The notes beneath the pieces were generated by a model, which was not told the DNA's origin, did no database searches, and was given only the letters and a program-made list of their open reading frames with translations. Position numbers and translations under genes: made by a program. Positions 36,420 through 47,229 of a stretch of 64,000 nt of DNA are shown here, one piece after another; within the stretch, counting starts at the first letter, position 1, and every line of letters begins with the position of its first letter. Origin of the DNA: a bacterium (GTDB lineage Bacteria > CSSED10-310 > JAFGSJ01); the NCBI GenBank assembly GCA_016934675.1, contig JAFGSJ010000065.1:43301-107300 (forward strand), read 5' to 3'.

Positions 36420-37457
36420 ATGAAAAAAATAATCCGGATCGGCCTGGTTCTGTTCCTGATCATTGGGACCATGACAGTATATTGGCTGAATGAGCAGTAC
36501 ACACGACTGTTTCAACCCGTCGAATCAGCCACAATCAAAACGGTAGTGAACGTCAATCCGGGTATGTCCGCCCAATCGATTGTGGCAATGCTTGAAGCGA
36601 AGGGGCTCGTAGAGTCTCCGTTTTTTTTCCTGCTGTATTGGCGTTTAAAATATGCCCAAAAGCCATTTAAAGCGGGCGAATACACATTTTCGGCCTATCC
36701 CCGGCCGATTGATTTGCTTGAGAGCCTGGTAAACGGGAGCATCACCCTGCATCCGATTACCATTCCGGAAGGCTGGAATCTGGCCCAGATACAGCAGCGT
36801 ATCGTGCAGACCTTCTCGATTGAACCGGAAATTCTTAATCAACTGTGTCAAAACGGCGAGCCGTTGCTTGAAATGAACATTCATGCCCCCAATCTTGAGG
36901 GCTTTCTTTTTCCCGACACATATCATTTCGCACAATCCGTCAGTGCCGATACCATTGTCACAAACATGCTCAAAAGGTTCTCCTTCAATTTGACTGAGGA
37001 TTTCCTCAACAGAGCTGAGGAAATTGGTTTGACGGTTTTTGAAGTCGTGACTCTGGCCTCGCTTATCGAAAAGGAGACAGCTCTGGATTCAGAACGGTCA
37101 CTTGTCTCCGCTGTCTATCACAATCGACTCAAAAAGGGCATGCGTCTCCAATGCGATCCCACGGTAATATATGCCTTACCCCATTTTAAGGGGAATCTGA
37201 CTCGGGCTGATCTTGATTATGATTCACCCTACAATACCTATCGGTATGCAGGCCTGCCCCCTGGTCCGATCTGCAGTCCAGGTCGAGGTGCGCTCGAAGC
37301 CGCCCTCTATCCTGCCGATGTTCCTTACCTGTTCTTTGTGGCCAAAGGCGATCGTTCAGGTCAACATGTTTTCTCGAAAACACTTGCTGAACACAATCGG
37401 GCCGTCTATAACGAGCAGATTCTGGCCAGACGAAAACATAAACAAAGAGGAAAGTAA
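36420..37457 (+). CDS. mltG: Endolytic murein transglycosylase MltG
   Basis: A 345-residue inner-membrane protein. One N-terminal transmembrane helix (~5-22) is followed by a LysM-like region (VNPGMSAQSIVAMLEAKG) and the YceG catalytic domain with FLFPDTYHF, the catalytic Glu in ASLIEKET, and LQCDPTVIYAL. The C-terminal GLPPGPICSPGRGALEAAL is diagnostic. MltG cuts nascent peptidoglycan strands in the periplasm and sets glycan length. ATG 36420 is chosen because the membrane helix begins directly after it; a CAGGGG site lies upstream at slightly long spacing. It is co-directional with ruvX and with the kinase gene that follows by 26 bases, so the three may form one transcript. Confidence 0.94.
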   Translation: MKKIIRIGLVLFLIIGTMTVYWLNEQYTRLFQPVESATIKTVVNVNPGMSAQSIVAMLEAKGLVESPFFFLLYWRLKYAQKPFKAGEYTFSAYPRPIDLLESLVNGSITLHPITIPEGWNLAQIQQRIVQTFSIEPEILNQLCQNGEPLLEMNIHAPNLEGFLFPDTYHFAQSVSADTIVTNMLKRFSFNLTEDFLNRAEEIGLTVFEVVTLASLIEKETALDSERSLVSAVYHNRLKKGMRLQCDPTVIYALPHFKGNLTRADLDYDSPYNTYRYAGLPPGPICSPGRGALEAALYPADVPYLFFVAKGDRSGQHVFSKTLAEHNRAVYNEQILARRKHKQRGK

Positions 37458-37483
37458 TAACGTAGCATGGAAACCAAGGGAGC

Positions 37484-40400
37484 ATGAGCACGACAGAGCA
37501 ACAGCCTGCATGTATCGACAAATATGAAATCCTGGATATTCTGGGTCAGGGTGGGATGGGTATTGTCTTTCTGGCCCGTGACGGAGCCAACGGTCAGAAA
37601 GTTGCTCTGAAGACCGTCAGGGTGTCTGATGTCAGTTTTATCCAGAGTATTCGACGTGAAATTCAGGCCCTGGCCCGGATCGAGCATCCCGGCATTATCC
37701 GGATTATGGCGGAGGGCCTGTATGATGGCATGCCCTGGTACGCCATGGAATATCTCGAAGCCGCCACGCTGAATGTCCATTTCCGGAAAATGCGCGAAAT
37801 GCTCGGCACGGCTAGTCTTGACTTGGACCCGACGGAGCAAGACCAGGTTCTAACCGGGAACATAAACGAACGTTCCGATACGGCGGATTGGTGGACAGCA
37901 AGCCTGGTCCGACTCGATCCTGATCCGGAACTCGCCCTCACAGCGGACTATTCGAACGGACACGTGCAGCCACAGACACAATCGTCAAAAACGGATGATG
38001 AACGGCTGATTGTCACACCCAAGGTGAAGCATACCGCAGTTGTGCTCCCAGATGAGCTCTTTTATCGTTTCATAGACGAGTTATTGGCAACGATGATTGA
38101 TTTGTGTCATGCCTTGGCGTATCTTCATGGCCAGGGCATCGTGCACCGCGATCTCAAACCACATAATATCATGGTCCGAACTGATGGTTCGCCTGTTATT
38201 GTCGATTTCGGGCTGTCCGCCTTTCTGGGTAATGAAGTGAACCGGGAAGTGCTCAGCAGTAGCCCTCGCGCTTCCGGTACATTAATGTATATGGCCCCCG
38301 AACAGTTCCGCAACGAACAGGTCGATGCCCGGGCTGATTTGTATTCGCTCGGCTGTATTCTCTATGAGTATCTTCTGGGCTATCATCCTTATCCCAAACA
38401 CCAGGTTTTTGCCCAATTGACCTCGACTTCGACTTACGATTATCCGCTGCCATCGAAGATAGATCAACGTTTCCCGTTGGAACTCGATGATTTACTGAAA
38501 AGGCTTTTGATTGCAGACCCACGTTTCAGGTTGGGGTACGCTACTGATGTTATGACAGTTTTAACCCAAATCAGGGCCAAAATGTATCAGAACGGTGACA
38601 GAGACCCGATACGATATCAAGGCAGGCCTGATTATGCAGTGCCAGCCAAGTCCTATCTTTATCGACCCGGTTTTACCGGCAGAAGGGAGGCGATTTCAAT
38701 CATAAGCTCGACTCTTCAGACTCTGCTCAGGGGCCAGGGAGAACTCGTATTAATTGGCGGTGAAAGCGGCGTTGGTAAAACACGTTTTGCCCAGGAAATC
38801 TGCCGTATCGCCGTCCAAAATAATGTTCAGATTATGACCGGAGAGTGTCTTGATCAACGCAATCGTCCCATGGAAGCCCTGAGTCAACCGCTCCAATGGA
38901 TTGCAGACTCCTGTCGAAGTGGCGGAGCTGAATTGTGCCAGCGGATCATTGGACATCGGGCTCGTGTTATTGGTTTATACGCACCGTCCTTTTTGATACT
39001 ACCCGGCCTGGATACTGTCCCGGAACCAGTCGCTTTGGATGCAGAAAGTTCACGCTATCGCGTCCTTACATATCTGCGGGAAATTTTCCTGAGTATCGCC
39101 CGTGAAAAACCGACCCTGCTCGTACTCGATGACCTGCAATGGGCTGATGACTTGACCCTTCACTTCCTGAACCATCTGCGTATCTCGAGGGCATATGAGG
39201 CTGTTCCGCTCCTGGTCCTGGGCACGTACCGCCTCGCTGAACAGAACGAGGGACTGGTTGAGTTGGTCAGAGCCGAGCATGTCCTGAATATCGAGTTGAA
39301 ATGTCTTGAACAGGAAGATATCGATCACATGATCAGCGACATGTTAGCTTTATTTCCCCTCCCCGATCACCTGCCCAGGCTGCTCCATCAGCATGCCGAA
39401 GGTAATCCCTTCTTCATCGCTGAAATGCTCCGTTCTGCTATTGGTGCCGGCTTATTGAGCCGTGACTATTCAGGGGGCTGGTTCCTGAAACATAAAGCAC
39501 TCGAAGAAGCTGAACTTGAACACTTTCTGCACACTGACATCCCCGGATCAATCTATGAACTCGTGGCCCGACGCTTGACCGCCCTTTCACCACTTGAACG
39601 AAGTATTATCGAATGCGGAGCCATAATCGGCCGACAACTCAGCCTGCCACTGGTCCGAAACATATTCGGGGAAATCGAGGAAACAGTCTTCCTCAAAGCA
39701 ATCAAAGAACTCCTGCTCAAACAGGTGCTCGAAGAAATAAAAGCAGACCGCCTGGCTTTTGTGCACGATAAAATCCGGGAAGTAGTCCTGAGGACCATGT
39801 CCGACCAGGCCCGAACGACGAACCATAGATTGGTGGCCCTGACCATCGAACAACTTCCGGATCAGGAGCAAGAAGAATTCATGTATCAACTCGGGGATAT
39901 CTGGCGCATGGCCGGTGACATGGATAAGGCCCGCTCCTGGTACCTGATCGGGGCCCGGGCCGCCATCAAAAAGTTCTCCATGATCGAAGCACACAGATTG
40001 TATCGGGCTGTTCTCGAACTTATGCGGATTGACAGCCGGGAAAGCCTCGAAATCCGGCTCGAATTGATCAATCAACCCTTCTATTCACTTGCACGACAGG
40101 CTCCTTCTCACGATGATTTTACCATGCTCGAACAAGGCGCACTTCAATTAAAGGACCCCGAATTTCTGGCGAAAATCTATCTGGCTTTTGTCTCGGTTTA
40201 TGATCTTCACAGCATGATGGACAAAGCCAAGCACTATCTGGATAAAGTCAACGAACTCGCACAGACAAATGATCTTACTGGTCTTACTTTAAAAATCACC
40301 TATGTTCAATGCACGTATTATTTTTCCCGTGGCGAGATCAATAAAGCACTCGAATTACTTGATGCTGCTCGGGGCGAAGTAGAACGGAAAGAAGACAAGC

Positions 40401-41275
40401 GGGAGTTGGGTCATTTCCTGACCATAAAAGCGCTCTATCTGCGCGAATTACGCCACTTGACCAAGGCACGGGCCTGTTTTGAAGAAGCTATCGAGATTTT
40501 CAAAACACACGCAATGGTCAAAGAATTAGCTGTGACCTCCATGAATCTCGGTGGATTGCTGATGTATATCGGTGAAAACGATGCCGCACTTCCCCTGCTT
40601 CAACAAGCAACCGACATTTTGCGAAAAGCTGGCTCGAAATTTCTCGAAGCATGTTCAGTGCACGATTTGGGCATGCTTTACTACGAAAAACACGAATTCC
40701 AGCCCGCTCGCACGCAAATTGAACAGGCATTGGCGATCTTTCGAGAAATGGGAAACATCTGGGGAGAGGGCGGATGCCTGATTAGTTTGGCCAGCATCAG
40801 TATCGGACTGGATAAACTCGCGGAAGCACAAAATCAGATCGAACGAGCACTCGATATCTTCCAAAAACTCGATAATAAGCTCCGACGTAATTCGTGCCTC
40901 TTATTCCTGGCCACATTGTTTCGCTGGAATCTGGAATTCGATAAAGCCAGCAATGCCCTCGATCAGATCGAGCTGGACCGTCTGGACGAAAAAAATGCTC
41001 ACGCAGAAAATCTCGAGCTGTTGTTTCAACGCGGTTATCTGGCCATGGCTCGACATGAGCCGGTCAGCCAATTCAGCGATGAACTCGAGCGGATCATTAT
41101 GGCCGGTCCCGCAGAAAAATTCAGTAGTTATCAGGCTTCCATCCGGTGTTTTCAAGAGACTGTCGCAGCCTATCGCAAAGGACGACATGATTGTTTCTTT
41201 GCCGGCGAATTGATCAGCTCGTTGCCTGAATCGCTCCAGGCACGCTTAAAATCAGGCCCACGCTCCGATACATAA
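37484..41275 (+). CDS. Ser/Thr protein kinase-STAND/AAA ATPase-TPR regulator (paralogue 1)
   Basis: A 1263-residue soluble signalling protein. The N-terminal Hanks-type kinase has the P-loop GQGGMG, Lys in [14 protein letters not shown] (~220), DFG (~240) and APEQ. It is interrupted by an unconserved segment (~100-190) between the hinge region and helix E. A STAND/AAA_16-type ATPase follows, with Walker [10 protein letters not shown] (~427) and Walker [13 protein letters not shown] (~546). The C-terminal ~450 residues are TPR repeats, and a short tail ([10 protein letters not shown]) is shared with the two paralogues at 51048 and 55599. Such fusions couple kinase output to ligand- or partner-driven ATPase switching. 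AAGGGAG supports the start. It lies 26 bases after mltG and just upstream of a C25 peptidase gene. Confidence 0.9.
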   Translation: MSTTEQQPACIDKYEILDILGQGGMGIVFLARDGANGQKVALKTVRVSDVSFIQSIRREIQALARIEHPGIIRIMAEGLYDGMPWYAMEYLEAATLNVHFRKMREMLGTASLDLDPTEQDQVLTGNINERSDTADWWTASLVRLDPDPELALTADYSNGHVQPQTQSSKTDDERLIVTPKVKHTAVVLPDELFYRFIDELLATMIDLCHALAYLHGQGIVHRDLKPHNIMVRTDGSPVIVDFGLSAFLGNEVNREVLSSSPRASGTLMYMAPEQFRNEQVDARADLYSLGCILYEYLLGYHPYPKHQVFAQLTSTSTYDYPLPSKIDQRFPLELDDLLKRLLIADPRFRLGYATDVMTVLTQIRAKMYQNGDRDPIRYQGRPDYAVPAKSYLYRPGFTGRREAISIISSTLQTLLRGQGELVLIGGESGVGKTRFAQEICRIAVQNNVQIMTGECLDQRNRPMEALSQPLQWIADSCRSGGAELCQRIIGHRARVIGLYAPSFLILPGLDTVPEPVALDAESSRYRVLTYLREIFLSIAREKPTLLVLDDLQWADDLTLHFLNHLRISRAYEAVPLLVLGTYRLAEQNEGLVELVRAEHVLNIELKCLEQEDIDHMISDMLALFPLPDHLPRLLHQHAEGNPFFIAEMLRSAIGAGLLSRDYSGGWFLKHKALEEAELEHFLHTDIPGSIYELVARRLTALSPLERSIIECGAIIGRQLSLPLVRNIFGEIEETVFLKAIKELLLKQVLEEIKADRLAFVHDKIREVVLRTMSDQARTTNHRLVALTIEQLPDQEQEEFMYQLGDIWRMAGDMDKARSWYLIGARAAIKKFSMIEAHRLYRAVLELMRIDSRESLEIRLELINQPFYSLARQAPSHDDFTMLEQGALQLKDPEFLAKIYLAFVSVYDLHSMMDKAKHYLDKVNELAQTNDLTGLTLKITYVQCTYYFSRGEINKALELLDAARGEVERKEDKRELGHFLTIKALYLRELRHLTKARACFEEAIEIFKTHAMVKELAVTSMNLGGLLMYIGENDAALPLLQQATDILRKAGSKFLEACSVHDLGMLYYEKHEFQPARTQIEQALAIFREMGNIWGEGGCLISLASISIGLDKLAEAQNQIERALDIFQKLDNKLRRNSCLLFLATLFRWNLEFDKASNALDQIELDRLDEKNAHAENLELLFQRGYLAMARHEPVSQFSDELERIIMAGPAEKFSSYQASIRCFQETVAAYRKGRHDCFFAGELISSLPESLQARLKSGPRSDT

Positions 41276-41353
41276 ATCATCGTATTTCAGAATGTCCGCT
41301 TTTTTTTTCAAAGAAGTTGACTGGGGCCTTCATTGATAGTAAATTTACTGAAA

Positions 41354-41370
41354 AGGAGGGACTACGTACG
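41354..41370 (+). promoter_or_regulatory. Shine-Dalgarno site with ACG start codon
   Basis: AGGAGG (41354-41359) is followed after eight bases by an in-frame ACG (41368-41370). No ATG, GTG or TTG is in frame at a suitable distance. Translation from ACG gives a textbook signal peptide (basic start, hydrophobic core, cut near LEAQ). The alternative TTG at 41317 gives a poor, charged N-terminal extension and has no well-placed ribosome site. Confidence 0.6.
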
Positions 41371-44300
41371 AGAACCCGTCTCAATTCTATACTATGGATT
41401 GCAACGTTTACCTTATTGTTCATTATTATTGGTCAAGATACTCTTGAAGCCCAATCCTTCTCCCTCAATTTTGGAGGTACTCAAAATGATGCAAGCACCG
41501 GTTGTATAATCACCCCCGATGACTGTTTTATTCTGGCCGGCTATAGTGCTTCATATTCACTGGGAGGAGATGATGTCTGGCTCCTGAAAATAAATAAGCT
41601 CGGGTCTATTGTCTGGGAGATGTCTCTGGGCGACAGTTCAGATGACTACATTGAAACGATATGTCTCAATTCCGATGGGGGTTTTACGTGTGCCGGCAAA
41701 ACCAGCTCCTTTGGGGCTGTAGGTTCAGATATCTGGGTTATTCGTTTTGACAGCACAGGCAGTGTGCTCTGGCAGTATCGTTACCCCACCAGTACGGATG
41801 ATAGTGCTTATTCGATTCAACAAACTCTCGATGGTGGCTTTATTTTAACTGGTGACAGTGTGGACTTTCTGGTCATGAAATTGAATAGTGACGGCACAGT
41901 CAACTGGAGTAGGACTTATGGCGAGCAAAGCCAAGGCCGATCGGTCCGGCAGACGGTTGATGGGGGCTATATCGTAGCAGGTAGCTATTATCTGACAAGC
42001 ACGTCACGCTATAGTGTTTGGGTGATAAAACTCGACCAATCGGGCGACATTGTTTGGCAGAAAATGTATGGTGCCGATTCAATGAATGAATTTGGCAAAG
42101 CAATCAGGCAAACCACTGACGGTGGTTTTATCGTTACGGGCAGCTATATACCCTTATTGACTGATGAAGGCTGGATCCTTAAACTTGATAATCAGGGTTC
42201 CATCCAGTGGCAAAATCGCTATTATAATGCTGACAGTAATGTTTTGACTGATAGCATCGACGATATCGAACAAACCGCGGATGGCGGATACATTTTTACT
42301 GGGTCCTGTTTAGGGCTGATTGAATCAGGGAAGACTTGGGCTCAGAAGATTTTTGCAGACGGTAGTCTCGACTGGAACAGGGATTATAGTGCAGTCAGTT
42401 CACGATCAACTGGAGATGCAATTGATGCTTTGCATTCTTTACGTGGAGAATTAGTATCAGTTCGGCAAATGTCTGACGGTTCTTTCATTTTTGGGGGTAC
42501 GGTTGACAATAGTGAATCCCATCCAGGATTAAAGTATGACCTGAGAGCGATCAAGACCCGCTATGATGGTTCCATTAACGATGAGAGTGAATGTCCTGGG
42601 TATTCCGGTTTAAATATTGGTCTTGATCCAACCACTATTTCGGGAGTTGACACATCGGTCAGTCCGGTGGTCCTCTCACTCGGACCGATCAGCACAACAG
42701 CAGTCCCAGTAACGAGCTCTGCCCAGATCAGTGGGGATTGCACTGATTACAATGTATTTGATCTGAGTTGTAATCCCGATGTTTTTTTCGCGGATCGGGG
42801 TGGGAAAGTCTACAGTGAGTGTACGCTGACCACCGGGCCCTGGTGGTCTGCCGAAGTGGACTTGTCCTGTCAAGGCCTGATTTTTGGCGATGACATCTGC
42901 TCTTTTGGGCCGTCACATGTCAGCCTTGATCTGTCCGATAATCAAACGAGTCAGTTATCTCTCTCGCTTTCGCATAATCATAATGCTGGTGATATCTTCC
43001 AGTTCCAGGTTGTGGGAACTGATGGTGTTATCGTTGAAAACGATGAAATATCGGTCCAGATCACTGCCCTTGATCCCGAGCCCAATCCTATCTGGTTTGC
43101 TGACTGTCCTTCCGGTGAAATCATTCATCAGACAATCCAGGTTACCAATATTTCAGGCTCGAGCGTGACCATTACCGGGATTACCAGTCCAGCCGCGCCA
43201 TTTTCAATATCGTATAATAACTGTAGCGGTCAAATCCAGCCCGGGGGATCATGTTATCTGGAGATATCTTTCTCTCCAATCGATGTGGGCGTCTATTCCG
43301 ATACATTCACGATCACGAGTGTGGGAGGTGAAGTAAACACCATTTTCCTGTTTGGTCAGGGCACATCCCCTGAATTACAGGTCAGATTGCTGAGTCCGAA
43401 CGGGGGCGAGTCCTGGGCATATTCACCCTCGGCGGCCTCGCGGAAAAATCATCTCCTGGCTTGGGAATCATCTTATTTCTTGGAAATTGAACGGACTTCA
43501 CTGTACTATTCGACGGATGAGGGCGAAAACTGGACTTGCCTGGCCGATTCAGCCCTGGACAATTATCATTCGACTGATGGCCCGATCGAGATACCGGACG
43601 GTAACAGCAGCGGCAGCGAGTCACTGATCACGATCAGTGATGTTTTGAATATTGCCAATGTGAACATCAAAATTGAGTTGGACCATCCCTGTGTGAGCGA
43701 TCTTGAGATATCCCTGATCGGACCTGATACCACGAGCGTGATCCTGTGCGATCAGGTCGGCACGAGTGGGGCTAACTTTAATGGAACCATTTTTGACCAG
43801 GAGGCAGATCAATATATCGATGAGGGCAGTGCGCCCTATACCGGTTTTTTCAAACCGGACCAATCGTTGATGGCTTTCAACGGTCTCAACACAGACGGAC
43901 TGTGGCGTTTACATGTCGTTGATAATATCGCAACTGAAACGGGGACACTACTCTCCTGGACCATCAATTTCAGTGATTGCTCGAATGAAAACATTTCAGG
44001 AGACAATCGACTCGGAGTCAATGACACGACCTTTTGTTGGGAACTTCCCACTGAGACTGAAGCCAGTTTGGCTGGTCAGACATTTCCCTCGGCCACATGT
44101 CGAATTAAAGTACAAGTCGAGGGCGAGGGTAGTACGCTCGAGAGCGATCAATCCGATCATAATTTTTATATTATCCAGGAAAGCACGACGAGTGTTAAAA
44201 CCTTGATAGCCTGGAATTCGGAAAGAATGTGTGCCGCCTATGAGACGAATCCTTTATGTAACTGTACCGATTGGGTCAATAATTCCGATTGTCCGGTAGC

Positions 44301-47220
44301 AAATATGCTCTGGAGTAAACTGCTCGAATTATCAGATCATGCTAAAATCATGGGAGCGATCATCGATCTGGCGGATGTCAGCAGCCTGACCCCGTATTAT
44401 CAGAACTGGGACCTCGATCCGACCAATCAAGTCCTGGCCAATGAGTTGGCAGAAAATATCAGGGACTATCTGCAGAATCTGGTCAACACTGTATATACTG
44501 AAGTTAATGCTGTCATCCTGATTGGTGATGATATACAAGTCCCATTTTTTCGATTGCGAGATGGGACCAGTGTGTATCCTGAGAGTAATTACACCAATTT
44601 TGAGGCTTTGGTGGATGAGACGAGTACGATTGGCTCAGCCCTGGACCAGGATTATTTCCTGACAGATAATTACTATGTTGAATTCGAACCGGAGGCTTCA
44701 GGTATTGCCAATCCCGAGCATAGCCTGGTTTATTTGCCCGATATGATGGTGGGTCGTCTGGTCGAAAATCCAGAACAGATCACTGCAGTGATTAACGCTT
44801 TTCTGGCCCAGGACGGTCAAGCTAATATAGAACCGGACCCGGCGCAGAATCTGGTCCTGGTAACCGGTAGCTCATTCTTATATGATTCAGCCTTCGCGAT
44901 TACCCAACAGTTTGATCAATTCGGCTATACAACTGGGTTTGATCTCGATTGTCTGTTGGACGATCCAGAAAGTGAACTAACCGAGGTTTGTATTGATGCA
45001 CCCTATACGCCAGCCCAGCTTGAGGCTGAAATGTTCTCAGTCCCGGCCCATGCCCTGATGAATATCAATACGCACGCCAATCACTTTTCCTTTGCCGCTT
45101 CGATCCCGGCTAGTGTTTACGACATTCTTTATTGTACCGATCAAACCTATGATTCACAACTCTGCTATGGTTCGGACATGTATCAGAATCCCCAAATCCT
45201 GACCGGCTCGGTATTATTCAGTTCCGGCTGTCATTCTGGCCTGGTTGTTCCGCCAACCGATGCCTTTTTCCTTGATCTGCCCGAACAGATGGCACTCAAA
45301 AGCGTCGTCGCATATATCGGAAATACCGGCTATGGCTGGGGATTGAAATATGGCCGCGGCCTGTCTGAAAAACTGATGGAATTGGTTAGTGCTGAATTGG
45401 TCCAGAATAATTCTCTCAGCATCGGGGCAGCTCTCACTCAAGCGAAAAGAAAATATTTCCAGCAAGAACGTCGCTATGATGTCTTTGATGAAAAAGTACT
45501 TCATCAACTTACGCTATTCGGTATTCCGCACTACCTGATCGTGTCAGCTTTGCCTGCCAAAAAGAACTCTGAGGCTGATGGATATGATCAAGCTACCCCT
45601 GATGATCATAATCAGCTCAATATCTCTATTGAAAAGAGCATTCAGTCTGGGAGTAACTCGTCCCTTCTGCCACCAGGGCTGACTGAACTCGATCTCCATT
45701 TTACGTTCGGATCAGGAACCTATCAATTGATTACAACACCCGACGGCGATTATTACGAGCTGAATGGACAGTCCTCCGGAGAAGTCGGGCAGACCATTCA
45801 ACCCCACTTTGTCTATGATTCGAATCTTTCTGGAACCGTTGCCCATGGTGTTATTTTCAGGGGTGGTACTTATACGCTGAATTCATCGTTTAATCCGGTC
45901 ATCGCCGTGCCGCGTTCGACCAATCCTGATCTGGGAGAGGGTCCTTTACCCTTGGTAAGTGGTTTCACCCCCTGTATCAGGGTTTCGTATGGCAGTTCCG
46001 GTGGTTCAAGCCAGAAAGCAACGAATAAGACCGGTCAAACGACTATGGTCGTACATACAGGCTATTTTGTTGAAGCTAATGCCCTGGAACATCATTTTGA
46101 CGATATGCAATTGACGATTTATTATTCGAATGAAGAAGATGAGAGTTATCCGATCATTACCGATCCCGGTCCGAACGGCTTTCACCAAGTCGAAGGACTA
46201 AACGTCCAATTCTCCGTCTCGGTAACAGATCCCGAAGGTATTTTCAGAGTGCTCGTGAGTTATAACGAAGAAATCGATCAAACCTGGGAGACGCTCGACC
46301 TCGTCTATCAGACTTCTACCGACCTGTGGACCGCTTCACTCGAATTGATTGGCAGTATTCTTTATTATGTTCAAGCCGTCGATATCAATGGTAATGTCGG
46401 CTGTATCCTGCTCAATGGTGATGATCTTGATGGTTTAGGCCAACCTTACGGCTCAACCTGGTCCGAACCGAAAACCTTTACAATCACAGTCGCTGATTCC
46501 GACGGCGATAATCTGCCGGATATCTATGAAGCACTCCATCCCTGTCTTAATATTGGCATACCTGATAGCGAACTCGATCCCGATTATGATTCTCTGATCA
46601 ATTATGATGAGTTTAGGAACAAAACAGACCCCTGTCTGGCTGATACGGATGGGGGCTTCGACAATGACGGTTCGGAATATTATAATGGTCGTGACCCACT
46701 ATCAGAAGGAGATGATCTCGAGATTACGATCGTTTTGTCGAAAGAAACCTCGCTCGGGGACTTAAGCATCCATTGGGAACCTGAACTGGGGCAGAATGAC
46801 CTGATTTTAGGGCAATATTATGTATACCGCTCCGCCAATCCGTTCTTTGCAGGACTCGAATTACTGGCTGGACCGCTTGAAAATACCGAGACGAGCCTAT
46901 CCGATTCGCCCGGTTCAGGTCTCTATTATTACCAGGTCTGGAATACTCCCCTCCCGATTTTTCCAGCACCGTTTCTTTTTGGGATCAATCCAACTTACGG
47001 ACCTGTGACTGGCGGCACAACTGTCGAATTATACGGCAAAGACTTCCAAGAGGGGAGCTCTATCTATTTCTGTGATAGTAAAGCCACAGCAGTACAATTC
47101 ATAAACGCGAGCCTGGTAAGTTGCCAGACACCGACTCATTCGGCAGGAAGTTGTGATGTTATCCTGATCAATCCGGATGAACAATCGGCTGTCTTATCAG
47201 ATGGCTTTGTCTACCAATAA
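41368..47220 (+). CDS. Giant secreted protein: N-terminal propeller, ASH-like, P domain, C25 peptidase, TIG
   Basis: A 1950-residue exported protein, paralogue of the 2916-residue protein at 14641-23391. A signal peptide precedes seven repeats of the type TxDGGyIvaGS...vwviKLDxxGxIxW (~30-400), probably one seven-bladed propeller. An ASH/HYDIN-like beta domain follows (~570-670). A module starting SPNGGESW contains a P domain. The C25 peptidase domain (~950-1410) has the likely dyad His1236 (NTHANHF) and Cys1288 (SSGCHSGL). A beta region, acidic Ca-binding-like repeats (DSDGDNLPDIYE) and a C-terminal TIG domain complete it. From the P-domain module onward it aligns with the paralogue; for example both contain YIGNTGYGWG and RYDVFDEKV. 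The start appears to be ACG. It converges with the LOG gene, with a nine-base gap. Confidence 0.87.
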   Translation, partial: TRTRLNSILWIATFTLLFIIIGQDTLEAQSFSLNFGGTQNDASTGCIITPDDCFILAGYSASYSLGGDDVWLLKINKLGSIVWEMSLGDSSDDYIETICLNSDGGFTCAGKTSSFGAVGSDIWVIRFDSTGSVLWQYRYPTSTDDSAYSIQQTLDGGFILTGDSVDFLVMKLNSDGTVNWSRTYGEQSQGRSVRQTVDGGYIVAGSYYLTSTSRYSVWVIKLDQSGDIVWQKMYGADSMNEFGKAIRQTTDGGFIVTGSYIPLLTDEGWILKLDNQGSIQWQNRYYNADSNVLTDSIDDIEQTADGGYIFTGSCLGLIESGKTWAQKIFADGSLDWNRDYSAVSSRSTGDAIDALHSLRGELVSVRQMSDGSFIFGGTVDNSESHPGLKYDLRAIKTRYDGSINDESECPGYSGLNIGLDPTTISGVDTSVSPVVLSLGPISTTAVPVTSSAQISGDCTDYNVFDLSCNPDVFFADRGGKVYSECTLTTGPWWSAEVDLSCQGLIFGDDICSFGPSHVSLDLSDNQTSQLSLSLSHNHNAGDIFQFQVVGTDGVIVENDEISVQITALDPEPNPIWFADCPSGEIIHQTIQVTNISGSSVTITGITSPAAPFSISYNNCSGQIQPGGSCYLEISFSPIDVGVYSDTFTITSVGGEVNTIFLFGQGTSPELQVRLLSPNGGESWAYSPSAASRKNHLLAWESSYFLEIERTSLYYSTDEGENWTCLADSALDNYHSTDGPIEIPDGNSSGSESLITISDVLNIANVNIKIELDHPCVSDLEISLIGPDTTSVILCDQVGTSGANFNGTIFDQEADQYIDEGSAPYTGFFKPDQSLMAFNGLNTDGLWRLHVVDNIATETGTLLSWTINFSDCSNENISGDNRLGVNDTTFCWELPTETEASLAGQTFPSATCRIKVQVEGEGSTLESDQSDHNFYIIQESTTSVKTLIAWNSERMCAAYETNPLCNCTDWVNNSDCPVANMLWSKLLELSDHAKIMGAIIDLADVSSLTPYYQNWDLDPTNQVLANELAENIRDYLQNLVNTVYTEVNAVILIGDDIQVPFFRLRDGTSVYPESNYTNFEALVDETSTIGSALDQDYFLTDNYYVEFEPEASGIANPEHSLVYLPDMMVGRLVENPEQITAVINAFLAQDGQANIEPDPAQNLVLVTGSSFLYDSAFAITQQFDQFGYTTGFDLDCLLDDPESELTEVCIDAPYTPAQLEAEMFSVPAHALMNINTHANHFSFAASIPASVYDILYCTDQTYDSQLCYGSDMYQNPQILTGSVLFSSGCHSGLVVPPTDAFFLDLPEQMALKSVVAYIGNTGYGWGLKYGRGLSEKLMELVSAELVQNNSLSIGAALTQAKRKYFQQERRYDVFDEKVLHQLTLFGIPHYLIVSALPAKKNSEADGYDQATPDDHNQLNISIEKSIQSGSNSSLLPPGLTELDLHFTFGSGTYQLITTPDGDYYELNGQSSGEVGQTIQPHFVYDSNLSGTVAHGVIFRGGTYTLNSSFNPVIAVPRSTNPDLGEGPLPLVSGFTPCIRVSYGSSGGSSQKATNKTGQTTMVVHTGYFVEANALEHHFDDMQLTIYYSNEEDESYPIITDPGPNGFHQVEGLNVQFSVSVTDPEGIFRVLVSYNEEIDQTWETLDLVYQTSTDLWTASLELIGSILYYVQAVDINGNVGCILLNGDDLDGLGQPYGSTWSEPKTFTITVADSDGDNLPDIYEALHPCLNIGIPDSELDPDYDSLINYDEFRNKTDPCLADTDGGFDNDGSEYYNGRDPLSEGDDLEITIVLSKETSLGDLSIHWEPELGQNDLILGQYYVYRSANPFFAGLELLAGPLENTETSLSDSPGSGLYYYQVWNTPLPIFPAPFLFGINPTYGPVTGGTTVELYGKDFQEGSSIYFCDSKATAVQFINASLVSCQTPTHSAGSCDVILINPDEQSAVLSDGFVYQ

Positions 47221-47229
47221 CGCAGACCC

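Noticed and set aside
41317..41367. TTG 41317 as the start of the second giant peptidase
   Set aside because: It adds a charged 17-residue extension before the signal peptide and lacks a ribosome site at proper spacing, while AGGAGG points to ACG 41368.
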